The notes beneath the pieces are model-generated. The model saw nothing but the letters and a program-made list of their open reading frames with translations. It ran no database searches and was not told the origin of the DNA. Positions 15,550 to 23,136 of a DNA stretch of 40,777 nt are shown piece after piece (position 1 is the first letter of the stretch; each line of letters opens with the position of its first letter). The DNA lies in the NCBI GenBank assembly GCA_947259875.1, contig CAMYNX010000003.1, forward strand, positions 1-40,777, in the 5' to 3' direction. A program made the translations under genes and the position numbers. Source of the DNA: an uncultured Gammaproteobacteria bacterium. Lineage in GTDB: Bacteria > Pseudomonadota > Gammaproteobacteria > Arenicellales > JAANXG01.

Positions 15550-15578
15550 ATTATCTAATATTATATTAGATTTGTCAA
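15550..15578 (-). promoter_or_regulatory. Near-consensus sigma70 promoter for the candidate small RNA
   Basis: On the minus strand -35 TTGACA (15578-15573) is a perfect match and -10 GATAAT (15555-15550) follows after exactly 17 bp of AT-rich spacer. Transcription would begin near 15543. The 15579-15737 stretch between it and the ferredoxin gene is AT-rich and otherwise empty. Confidence 0.75.
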
Positions 15579-15737
15579 ATCCATCCGTTACTTATCATTA
15601 TAGACGAATATTTCCGTATAACACCCTGTATTGTAGATAACTTCCTTATCTTGTTGTTATCCCCCAGCGGTTTGCGCCTGACGCCTTGCTCTCGATTCGC
15701 GTGCCGGACCGCCCATTGCACTATCCTGGTGCACAGA

Positions 15738-16055
15738 TTAAATGCGCAGCCGCTCGACCACCCGCCCGTTGATTAGGTGCTCCTCAATGATCTCGTCGAT
15801 GTCTTCTTCGTCAACGTAGGTGTACCAGATGCCGTCCGGGTACACCACGATCACCGGCCCCTGCTCGCAGCGGTCCAAGCAGCCGGCCTGGTTGATGCGC
15901 ACGCCACCCTTACCATGAATGCCCAGCTGCTTGGCTTTGGCCTTGGCATAGTCACGCATAGCGGGTGCGTCGTGATCGGCGCAACAGGCCTCGTCGTTGT
16001 CGCGTCGATTAATACAAAAAAACACGTGCCGTTGGTAAAAAGGTTTATCGGACAT
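15738..16055 (-). CDS. Thioredoxin-like [2Fe-2S] ferredoxin
   Basis: The 105-residue protein starts PFYQRHVFFCINRR and has the four-cysteine pattern of thioredoxin-fold [2Fe-2S] ferredoxins: C at about 14 with CC shortly after, and GCLDRCEQGP near 60. The C-terminus is IDEIIEEHLINGRVVERL. Such proteins resemble the NuoE subunit and Azotobacter FdI-type shuttles and carry single electrons. It lies 20 bp after the SAF-type oxidoreductase and is probably the last gene of the glcDEF-containing cluster. Its electron partner is unknown. Confidence 0.88.
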   Translation of the reverse strand: MSDKPFYQRHVFFCINRRDNDEACCADHDAPAMRDYAKAKAKQLGIHGKGGVRINQAGCLDRCEQGPVIVVYPDGIWYTYVDEEDIDEIIEEHLINGRVVERLRI

Positions 16056-16075
16056 TCCGCAGCGTCCAAGACCGA

Positions 16076-17425
16076 TTATAGCGAACCCTGGACGAATTCG
16101 CGTTCCATCCGCCGCCGTAGTTCCAGCGCACGGGAAGTTTGCGGCGGGTCAATATCGCTCCAATTGACTGGCCGTTTCGCCGCCACCGGACGGCGTAGTC
16201 GCACGCCCGCTGCTAAACCCAGCGGCAGAAAGCCTTTCTCGAGACTGGCCGCGGACGGCACCAATTGGCCATATACCGTGTACCCCCCCTCCCCATCGAG
16301 CAGTTCACCCGCCGCAAGGTCGCGCTTGGCGACCGCCGCGACATCGGCGTTGAACTGCGCAGCCGTCCCGGTAGCCTCGTTCCTCAGTGCCGCGTGTGCG
16401 ACCGACAGGCCGAGTTCCAAACCGATGAAATGGGTCGGCCTGTAAAGCGCAGCGTAGCGGCCGCTGTCATCGGTGACCACACCGTACTCGCTAAAACAGC
16501 GTTGCACATAATCATTATCGGATTCAAAGGTGACATACACCCCCCACCGCAGATCCCTTGGCACTTCTGCGCCATCCCGGTACAAGCTGGACACAACCTC
16601 CACCGTCCCGCTTCGACCCAACACCCCACCATGGACCTGTGGGCGGCAAACTTGCGCCAACTCATCGACCGAGCTCGGCGGAAACCGTAATCCATCGGAT
16701 TGCGGTATCAGACCGGTAGCATTGGCCACGGCCGCCATCTCAATCGCCGATTTGGTGCCATCGAGAAACGAATTGAACATCTGCGCGTTGTAATCGCCGC
16801 TGGCGACTTGCTGCCCGGTGAACCCATAATGTCCCCACACCGTATCCGGCGTGGACTCGTGGTACGCTGGGAGGTATTTGGTCCCCTTACCGGCACAGGT
16901 GACGGTAAAACCAACGGTTCGTAACAGGTCCACCAGTTCACAGATCAACGCCGGTTGGTCACCGTTGGCCAACGAGTACACGACGCCCGCTTGGGCCGCT
17001 TGTTTCGCCAACAGCGGACCGACCAGGGCATCTGCCTCAACGGTGACCATCACCACATGCTTGCCAGCTTCAAACGCGCGCAGGGCATGATCCACCCCAG
17101 CAATCACGTGACCGGTACACTCGATCACCACATCGATGGCCGCGGTGGAAAACGCAACTTCGACATCGTCGGTGATCAGGGTGCGGCGCTCGGCAAGCGC
17201 TTCGGCTACCGTGAGCACATTATGCGCCTCGCTCGGCCAACCGATACGTTTGACACTGGACTGGACCCTGGGTGGATCGAGATCCGCGATCACGGCGACA
17301 TGCAGTCCGGGCGTGGTCGGCGCCTGGGCGAGAAACATGGAGCCGAACTTGCCGGCACCGATCAATGCGACGCGGATTGGTTGGTCCGCTTGTTGCCGTT
17401 CTTGTAGTTTTTCAAATAATGCCAT
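16076..17425 (-). CDS. NAD(P)-binding oxidoreductase with C-terminal SAF-like domain
   Basis: The 449-residue protein has an N-terminal Rossmann fold (IRVALIGAGKFGSMFLAQ, about 17-34, then VAVIADLDPPR) and a middle part resembling homoserine-dehydrogenase/Gfo-Idh-type enzymes (DVVIECTGHVIAGVDHAL, KHVVMVTVEADALVGP). Near the C-terminus KRDLAAGELLDGEGGYTVYG resembles a SAF domain. The family is widespread next to sugar- or hydroxyacid-catabolic genes, but I know no settled reaction. It lies 57 bp after glcF and 20 bp before a ferredoxin gene, so it probably shares their transcript. A role in making or using a glycolate-related 2-hydroxyacid is inference. Confidence 0.75.
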   Translation of the reverse strand: MALFEKLQERQQADQPIRVALIGAGKFGSMFLAQAPTTPGLHVAVIADLDPPRVQSSVKRIGWPSEAHNVLTVAEALAERRTLITDDVEVAFSTAAIDVVIECTGHVIAGVDHALRAFEAGKHVVMVTVEADALVGPLLAKQAAQAGVVYSLANGDQPALICELVDLLRTVGFTVTCAGKGTKYLPAYHESTPDTVWGHYGFTGQQVASGDYNAQMFNSFLDGTKSAIEMAAVANATGLIPQSDGLRFPPSSVDELAQVCRPQVHGGVLGRSGTVEVVSSLYRDGAEVPRDLRWGVYVTFESDNDYVQRCFSEYGVVTDDSGRYAALYRPTHFIGLELGLSVAHAALRNEATGTAAQFNADVAAVAKRDLAAGELLDGEGGYTVYGQLVPSAASLEKGFLPLGLAAGVRLRRPVAAKRPVNWSDIDPPQTSRALELRRRMEREFVQGSL

Positions 17426-17482
17426 CTGCGATTTGTACCTCTATTGAGAACTGACTGCACGTACCGACCAGGGTTACGTCAG

Positions 17483-18694
17483 TCAACTAATTTGCGCGTC
17501 GAGCAGCTCGATCCAATGCCTTACCGGAACTGCGGCATCAGCCTGCATATGGGCCAGACAGCCAATGTTCGCGGTGGCCACCAGGTCTGGGCTGCCGGAC
17601 TGCAACGCCTTCAATTTATTTTTTTTCAGTTGATCGGCGATTTTTCTCTGCAGTATCGAATAGGTGCCCGCGGATCCGCAGCAAAGATGTGCGTCGGGAA
17701 CCGCGGTCAGGCTAAGCCCGATACGGGTCAAAATGGCTTCCACAACGCCATTTATTTTCTGGCCATGCTGCAGAGAGCACGGGGCGTGAAATGCGACCCG
17801 CGTATCCGCCTCGATGCGCAGCGGATCGAGATCCTCGCCGTGCAATACTTCGCAAAGATCTTTGGTGAGATTGGACACATGGGCGGCCTTCTCGGCGTAT
17901 TCGGGATCATTGCGCAACAGGTGGCCATACTCCTTGACCAACACGCCGCAGCCGCTGGCGGTCATGACGATTGCTTCTGCGCCTTGCTCGACGTAAGGCC
18001 ACCAAGCGTCGATGTTGTAGCGCATATAAGTAAGCGCTTCTTCGGGTGCCGACAAGTGATGGCTGAGCGCGCCGCAGCAAGTGTCTTGCGCGGCGATCAG
18101 TTGGATACTCAAGCGGTCCAACACCCGCGCCGCCGCAGCATTGATTTGCGGCGCAATCGCCGGCTGTGCGCACCCCTGCAACACGAGCATGGTGCGCGGG
18201 TGATTGTTCCGCGGCCATGGCCCGGCTGGCGGCGTTATCGGGACCAGCCGTTTGACCGGATTCGGTAACGCCGGTCTGACCCACTGGCCGAGTTTCAACA
18301 GCGAGCCGAAGCGCTGCCGATACGGAATAATCATCCGCAGGGTTTTGCGCATCACGCGATCGATGACCGGCCGGGTGACGCGCGTGTCCACGACCTCGCG
18401 ACCGATGTCGAGCAGGCGGCCGTACTGAACCCCCGAGGGACACGTGGACTCACAACTGCGGCACGTCAGACAACGGTCAAGATGTATCTGTGTGGTAGCG
18501 GTGGGGGTTGCACCCTCTAGCACTTGTTTCATCAGGTAGATACGGCCCCGCGGGCTGTCGAGCTCGTCCCCTAGCAGCTGATACGTAGGACAGGTCGCGG
18601 TGCAAAACCCACAATGCACGCAAGCACGCAAGATGGCCTCGGCCTCTTTTCCCTTTTCAGTTCCTCGAATGAATTCTGCAAGCGCGGTTTGCAT
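17483..18694 (-). CDS. glcF: Glycolate oxidase iron-sulfur subunit
   Basis: The 403-residue protein has two [4Fe-4S] binding motifs at C25/C28/C31/C35 (CVHCGFCTATCP) and C75/C78/C81/C85 (CLTCRSCESTCP). Two later cysteine-rich CCG-type repeats follow (DTCCGALSHH near 200, and LCCGSAGTY near 340), as in GlcF and related heterodisulfide-reductase-like subunits. It passes electrons from the flavoprotein subunits to the quinone pool at the inner membrane. It is the third gene of glcD-glcE-glcF, 146 bp after glcE across an AT-rich spacer with no element in it. Confidence 0.95.
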   Translation of the reverse strand: MQTALAEFIRGTEKGKEAEAILRACVHCGFCTATCPTYQLLGDELDSPRGRIYLMKQVLEGATPTATTQIHLDRCLTCRSCESTCPSGVQYGRLLDIGREVVDTRVTRPVIDRVMRKTLRMIIPYRQRFGSLLKLGQWVRPALPNPVKRLVPITPPAGPWPRNNHPRTMLVLQGCAQPAIAPQINAAAARVLDRLSIQLIAAQDTCCGALSHHLSAPEEALTYMRYNIDAWWPYVEQGAEAIVMTASGCGVLVKEYGHLLRNDPEYAEKAAHVSNLTKDLCEVLHGEDLDPLRIEADTRVAFHAPCSLQHGQKINGVVEAILTRIGLSLTAVPDAHLCCGSAGTYSILQRKIADQLKKNKLKALQSGSPDLVATANIGCLAHMQADAAVPVRHWIELLDAQIS

Positions 18695-18840
18695 AGTATT
18701 TAAACAACAAGAATAAAATCAAAAATAATGAGCAAGGAATTCCAAGTACCAGGTCTAAAGTTTAAACAACACTAAACATGGCGTGTAATGGGCTATTCGC
18801 TTTCCTGGTTTCGAGCACTCGATCTGCACTATCCACCTAT

Positions 18841-19935
18841 TCACAAATCCCGATACAGCCGTCCAGGGTTAAATATTCGCTGGGGATCAAATGCATTTTT
18901 CAAATTACGATGCAGGTTGAACAGTCCCGAAGGCAGCGAGTGAAACACCTCGCCTGATCGATCGCCGCCGCGGAACAGGGTCGCGTGACCGCCGGCGGCC
19001 TCGACCTGTTTGCGAATCACATCTGTTGGCGCATCGGTCTTCAACCAACGTTGCCCTCCTCCCCATTCGATCAACCACTCACCGTCGAGGGGCAGCGGCG
19101 GCGTGGCCTGCGGCACCGAGATACGCCACTGCGATTGATCATCAGCAAAAAACGAATGGCGGTGCTCTTTGACGCCGTGCCAAAACGCTGCGCCCTCATC
19201 GATCAATTCACCATCCAGTTTAATGATCGCTGCATCCACACCCTTGGCGGAACCGGACACGCGAACATCAAGCGTACCGTCGTGATAACACGTGGCTGAG
19301 ATCGGGATCGGCTGTCCGGCCCATTCGTTCATCTGCCCAATCGCTTGCGCCGCGGGCATTGAGAATCGAACCGTGGCCTCGCGGGCCGGGATGGGCAGCA
19401 CCTTCACCGATACCTCGACAATCACCCCTAGGGTACCCATGGCCCCAACCGTCAATCGGGATATGTCGTAACCGGCGACGTTCTTCATCACCTGTCCACC
19501 GAATCGCAGCAACTCGCCGTGACCGTTGATGATCCGGGCGCCCAACACAAAATCCCGCGCCGACCCGGCGTAGGGTCGCCGGGGCCCGGAAAACCCGCAA
19601 GCAATCGCGCCACCCAGGGTCGCACCATCGCCGAAATGTGGCGGCTCAAATCCCAACATCTGACCCTGATCGGCCAGGTCTGACTCGAGGTCCACAAGTA
19701 ATGTCCCGGCCCGCGCGGTAACGACCAATTCCGATGGTTCATAGCTGACGACCCCGTTGTGGCCGCGTAAATCCAACGGTTGTCCTTCACTCGCGCGACC
19801 ATAAAACGCCTTGGTGTCGCCGCCCTGCAAACGCAATGGTGTACTCTCCGCGGCCGCCTGCTTGACCACCAGACAGAGCTGCTTGTCGATGTTGTTGTCA
19901 GAATTCAACGCGGGCTGCACCCTGCTCGCCTGCAT
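18841..19935 (-). CDS. glcE: Glycolate oxidase FAD-binding subunit
   Basis: The 364-residue FAD-binding PCMH-type protein has PLRLQGGDTKAFYG near 35-48, YEPSELVVTARAGT, the FAD loop GDGATLGGAIACGFSGPRRP, and the end FDPQRIFNPGRLYRDL. It is the second flavin subunit of glycolate oxidase. The predicted ATG at 19935 lies inside the left terminal repeat of MITE-like copy A, so MQASR derives from mobile DNA. GTG (codon 6, 19920) and TTG (codon 10, 19908) lie near the element boundary and are the alternatives. No good Shine-Dalgarno precedes the ATG. It is separated from glcD by that element. Confidence 0.93.
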   Translation of the reverse strand: MQASRVQPALNSDNNIDKQLCLVVKQAAAESTPLRLQGGDTKAFYGRASEGQPLDLRGHNGVVSYEPSELVVTARAGTLLVDLESDLADQGQMLGFEPPHFGDGATLGGAIACGFSGPRRPYAGSARDFVLGARIINGHGELLRFGGQVMKNVAGYDISRLTVGAMGTLGVIVEVSVKVLPIPAREATVRFSMPAAQAIGQMNEWAGQPIPISATCYHDGTLDVRVSGSAKGVDAAIIKLDGELIDEGAAFWHGVKEHRHSFFADDQSQWRISVPQATPPLPLDGEWLIEWGGGQRWLKTDAPTDVIRKQVEAAGGHATLFRGGDRSGEVFHSLPSGLFNLHRNLKNAFDPQRIFNPGRLYRDL

Positions 19936-20195
19936 GTTGCACCAAGGATTCCGGAAGCTGGCGAAGAGACCTGTCCTGAGCGCAGTCGAAGGATCGAGCG
20001 ACTGAACGCCGCGTTGGAGCTCAACTCATAGCGAGCTATGGGTTGAGCGAAGCGCAAGTGCAGGCGTTCGAGATCGAGCCAGGGCCGGGATAGGCGATCG
20101 CCGCGGTACAGAGTGTCACTTTCGCAATTTATCGAATTACCTAAATCAATCATTTTGATAACTCTGAATTTCGCCGCCTTGGTGCAATATGCAGG
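19929..20195 (+). mobile_element. MITE-like element copy A between glcD and glcE
   Basis: The left end CCTGCATGTTGCACCAAGG and right end CCTTGGTGCAATATGCAGG are inverted repeats. The right flank is CTAG (20196-20199), which contains the glcD stop codon; the left flank is CTCG. The interior follows the family pattern: GGATTCCGG, a GCCGCGTTGGAGC block, the central hairpin 20021-20046, CAGGCGTTCGAGA, then GGGCCGGGATAG. It shares its right arm type with copies E and F. It is non-coding, about 267 bp, and splits an operon that is normally tightly packed. Confidence 0.75.
20021..20046. repeat. Central covarying hairpin of MITE copy A
   Basis: TCAACTCATAGC pairs with GCTATGGGTTGA over 12 bp, with one U-G wobble. 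Equivalent hairpins are at 21817-21838 (B, GACCCATA/TATGGGTC), 22112-22129 (E, GCATAGC/GCTATGC) and 30168-30189 (F, AGTCATAGC/GCTATGGCT). Flanking pairs differ between copies but stay paired. Confidence 0.65.
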
Positions 20196-21683
20196 CTAGA
20201 ACCGTTCCAGGTCTGGAAATTTCAACTCACCTTTGTGTACGTGCATGGCGCCGAATTCCGCACAGCGGCTCAAGGTGGGAACCGCCTTACCCGGGTTGAG
20301 TAGATTATTGGGATCAAACGCCGCTTTCAACGCATGAAATTGGGTCAGCTCTGATTTATCGAACTGCACACACATCTGGTTGATCTTTTCCACCCCGACA
20401 CCATGCTCGCCGGTGATCGTGCCACCGACTTCGACGCTCAACTCCAGGATCTTACCGCCCAGTTCTTCGGTGCGCTCAAGCTCACCGGGCTGGTTGCCGT
20501 CGTAAAGTATCAACGGATGCAGATTGCCGTCGCCGGCATGAAACACGTTGGCAATTCGCAGACCGTACTCCTGTCCCATTTCCGCGATGCGCGTCAATAC
20601 GTAACCGATTTTTTTTCTGGGGATGGTGCCGTCAATACAATAGTAATCGGGTGACAACCGGCCCGCCGCCGGAAACGCCGCCTTGCGTCCGGACCAGAAC
20701 AGTTGCCGTTCCTGTTCATCTTTGGCAATGCGCATATCGGTGCAACCACTTTGTTCCAGCACCTTCTTGACCCGCGCGATATCATCATCGACCTCTTCGG
20801 GCGTACCGTCCAGCTCACAAAAAAGTATCGCCGCGGCATCGATGTCATAACCGGCGTGTACAAAATCTTCCGTTGCCCGGGTCGCCAGGTTGTCCATCAT
20901 CTCCAAGCCGCCAGGAATGATCCCCGTCGCAATAATGTTGCCAACGGCGTTACCCGCCTGTTCGATATCGTCAAAAGACGCCATGATAAGCTTGGCCGAC
21001 ACCGGTTTTGGCAACAGCCGGACGGTGATCTCCACGATAATTCCCAGCATGCCCTCAGAGCCGGTCATCAACGCCAGCAAGTCATAACCCGGGGCGTCCA
21101 GGCTGTCCGCCCCGATGGTGACCAAGTCGCCTTCCACGGTGACCACTTGCAGCTTCAGGATGTTGTGAACCGTCAACCCGTACTTCAGGCAATGCAGGCC
21201 CCCGGCATTCTCGGCCACATTGCCGCCGATGCTACAGGCGATTTGTGATGAGGGGTCCGGGGCGTAATAAAACCCCGACCCGGATACCGCCTCGGAAATG
21301 GCCAGATTGCGCACCCCCGGTTGCACCCGGGCGGTGCGATTGAGCACATCGATGTCGAGAATCCGGTTGAACTTGGCGAGGCTCAACAACACGCCGTTTT
21401 CCAGCGGTAGTGCGCCCCCCGACAGGCCGGTCCCCGCGCCACGCGCGACCACCGGGATCCGCTGGCTCGCGCAGTAACGCATCACCGCCTGCACTTGCTC
21501 AACGGTATCCGGCAACGCGACTACCAGGGGTAGCCTGCGGTAGGCGCTAAGGCCATCGCACTCGTACGGCCGAAGCTGCTCGGTTTGATCGAGCACCGCG
21601 TCATCCGACAGCCATTGCCGCAATGCGCGCCCAAGCGCACGTCGTCCGTTATCAGCCTGCGCTTGCTCCGCGGTCCGGGCCAT
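20196..21683 (-). CDS. glcD: Glycolate oxidase FAD-linked subunit
   Basis: From the ATG at 21683 the protein has 495 residues, close to the E. coli GlcD length. The PCMH-type FAD domain includes YECDGLSAYRRLPLVVALP, VVARGAGTGLSGGALP, APDPSSQIACSIGGNVAENA and MTGSEGMLGIIVEI. The C-terminal FAD-oxidase domain includes FHAGDGNLHPLILYD, GEHGVGVEKI and FDPNNLLNPGK. It oxidises glycolate to glyoxylate with GlcE and GlcF. The open frame runs 56 codons further upstream into a mobile element; GAGGTGG just before the ATG at 21683 decides the start. Element copy B lies about 60 bp upstream and copy A begins at its stop codon. Confidence 0.95.
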   Translation of the reverse strand: MARTAEQAQADNGRRALGRALRQWLSDDAVLDQTEQLRPYECDGLSAYRRLPLVVALPDTVEQVQAVMRYCASQRIPVVARGAGTGLSGGALPLENGVLLSLAKFNRILDIDVLNRTARVQPGVRNLAISEAVSGSGFYYAPDPSSQIACSIGGNVAENAGGLHCLKYGLTVHNILKLQVVTVEGDLVTIGADSLDAPGYDLLALMTGSEGMLGIIVEITVRLLPKPVSAKLIMASFDDIEQAGNAVGNIIATGIIPGGLEMMDNLATRATEDFVHAGYDIDAAAILFCELDGTPEEVDDDIARVKKVLEQSGCTDMRIAKDEQERQLFWSGRKAAFPAAGRLSPDYYCIDGTIPRKKIGYVLTRIAEMGQEYGLRIANVFHAGDGNLHPLILYDGNQPGELERTEELGGKILELSVEVGGTITGEHGVGVEKINQMCVQFDKSELTQFHALKAAFDPNNLLNPGKAVPTLSRCAEFGAMHVHKGELKFPDLERF

Positions 21684-21745
21684 GGTTCCACCTCTCATGA
21701 ATCGGGGCCGCCAACATACCATGATCCTTAACTGGAAGGCACTAG

Positions 21746-22011
21746 CTCGCATATTGCACCAAGGATCCCGGCTGCTGGCGAAGGACTCGTGCAGCTGAGC
21801 GCGGCGCCTGGAGCAAGACCCATAGCGGGTTATGGGTCGAGTGAAAGCCAAGCGAAGGTGTGCGAGAACCAGCCAGTGCCGGGATAGCCCCGCGACTATT
21901 CTCCCTAAATAACCTGGAGACCCTTATGTTGCTATTTTATCTAAGGGACACTGCGAAGTTCTTAGCTGGGCATCATGAATAGTCGCGGGGCGCCTTGGTG
22001 CAATATGCGGG
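21746..22011 (+). mobile_element. MITE-like element copy B upstream of glcD
   Basis: The left end CTCGCATATTGCACCAAGG and right end CCTTGGTGCAATATGCGGG are inverted repeats; flanks are CTAG (21742-21745) and CTGA. The interior has a central hairpin (21817-21838) and a nested 103-bp block bounded by perfect 14-bp inverted repeats CCCCGCGACTATTC (21888-21901) and GAATAGTCGCGGGG (21977-21990). Copy H has the same nested block; copies A, E and F have a different right arm. It is non-coding. It lies between glcD and its likely regulatory region, so it may separate the gene from, or supply, its promoter. Confidence 0.78.
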
Positions 22012-22038
22012 CTGACCCTTGCAACCCGCCGCGGCTAG

Positions 22039-22282
22039 CTCGTATATTGCACCAAGGATCCCGGATGATGGCGAAGGGACCGGGCGGCTGGACGCCGCGC
22101 TGGAACGAAATGCATAGCCGCAGCTATGCGTTGAGAGCAGCGCAACTCCAGGCGTTCGAGACCAAGCCAGCGCCGGGATAGGCGCATACTCGGGGACAAA
22201 GTGTCACACCGGGTATTGATCGAATTAATTATGCCCAAGAAATGTCAGCTCTATTTCTCGCTGCCTTGGTGCAATATACGAG
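22039..22282 (+). mobile_element. MITE-like element copy E upstream of the peroxiredoxin gene
   Basis: The left end CTCGTATATTGCACCAAGG and right end CCTTGGTGCAATATACGAG are perfect inverted repeats over 19 bp. The left flank is CTAG (22035-22038), the right flank CTGC. Interior order: GATCCCGG, GGACGCCGCGCTGGAAC, hairpin GCATAGC-CGCA-GCTATGC, CTCCAGGCGTTCGAGACC, CGCCGGGATAG, then the A/E/F-type right arm with AAAGTGTCAC. It ends 45 bp before the peroxiredoxin ATG. Only about 23 bp separates it from copy B, giving a tandem pair. Confidence 0.78.
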
Positions 22283-22327
22283 CTGCACTTAGGCTGGCTG
22301 GATCAAACCGCGTTGAGGAATTCTCAT

Positions 22328-22810
22328 ATGCCTATACAAGTCGGGGATCGAGTCCCCAATGTCACACTTTACGTCATGGGCGAGGGGGGGCCGCAGCCGG
22401 TAACCACCGATACACTGTTGTCCGGCAAACGAGTGGTCTTGTTCGCCCTACCCGGCGCGTTCACACCTACCTGTTCAGCAAGCCACCTTCCAGGGTTCGT
22501 TGTCCACGCTGATGAGATCCATAACAAACAAATCGACGACATCATCTGCTTGTCTGTGAACGACGCCTTTGTCATGGATGCCTGGGGAAAGGCCCAGAAT
22601 GTCGACCACAATATACTGATGGTGGCCGATGGCAACGCCGATTTCAGCGAGGCCATTGGGCTGCACGAAGACCGTCACGACCGTGGTATGGGAATCCGTT
22701 CACAACGTTATTCAATGATCATCGAAGACGGCATAGTTAGAACCTTGAACATCGAGGAACCAGGCAAGTTCGAGGTGAGTAGCGCCGAAGAGATCCTCAA
22801 ACAGCTCTAA
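22328..22810 (+). CDS. Peroxiredoxin of the Prx5/AhpE-like redoxin family
   Basis: The 160-residue protein has the peroxidatic motif PGAFTPTCSASHLPGF (active Cys near residue 48), a second Cys in IICLSVNDAF, and the family end GKFEVSSAEEILKQL. Proteins of this type (Prx5) reduce hydrogen and alkyl peroxides using glutathione/glutaredoxin or thioredoxin. The start is set at the internal ATG 22328 because GAGGAATT precedes it; an upstream in-frame ATG at 22313 has no ribosome site. A MITE-like element ends 45 bp upstream, so the promoter may be within or very close to mobile DNA. Confidence 0.92.
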   Translation: MPIQVGDRVPNVTLYVMGEGGPQPVTTDTLLSGKRVVLFALPGAFTPTCSASHLPGFVVHADEIHNKQIDDIICLSVNDAFVMDAWGKAQNVDHNILMVADGNADFSEAIGLHEDRHDRGMGIRSQRYSMIIEDGIVRTLNIEEPGKFEVSSAEEILKQL

Positions 22811-23136
22811 CTGACTAGCCAACGTATCAGCACGGCAGACCCTGCACCAACGAATAACGCCATCGGAATATTGCGAATCCAGCGATAAAACCCCAGCGCA
22901 ACAGCAAGCCCGGCAAATTTGATATAGGTGTCCATTCCAAATACCAGCCTGCTGCCATCCAACAACAGCGCCTTGGACACGATGCCGGCGGCGATCGCGA
23001 ATGACACGTAAGTGAGAAAATCGACATAACGGCGGCCAACGTCACGCAGCGGTGTCCACAGGAATGGGGCTGCGCGCAGGACATAAGTCCCCGCGGCAGT
23101 GCCGCCGATGGCGAAGAACCACTGTAAATCTGTCAC
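22807..23136 (-). CDS. azlD: AzlD-type branched-chain amino acid exporter subunit
   Basis: The 109-residue membrane protein begins TDLQWFFAIGGTAAGTYVLRAAPF and has three to four hydrophobic segments, the size and pattern of AzlD. With AzlC it forms a small exporter for branched-chain amino acids. The start is GTG at 23136, overlapping the azlC stop (GTGA), which shows tight coupling; a longer frame to 23193 has no initiation support. Its last bases overlap the convergent peroxiredoxin stop by 4 bp. Confidence 0.85.
   Translation of the reverse strand: MTDLQWFFAIGGTAAGTYVLRAAPFLWTPLRDVGRRYVDFLTYVSFAIAAGIVSKALLLDGSRLVFGMDTYIKFAGLAVALGFYRWIRNIPMALFVGAGSAVLIRWLVS

Noticed and set aside
20703-21248. 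Plus-strand open frame (181 codons) opposite glcD
   Set aside because: It is antisense to clear GlcD coding sequence and its composition is a shadow of it.
21684-21851. N-terminal extension of glcD into element copy B
   Set aside because: The added 56 residues are translated mobile-element sequence; GAGGTGG before the ATG at 21683 gives a normal-length GlcD.
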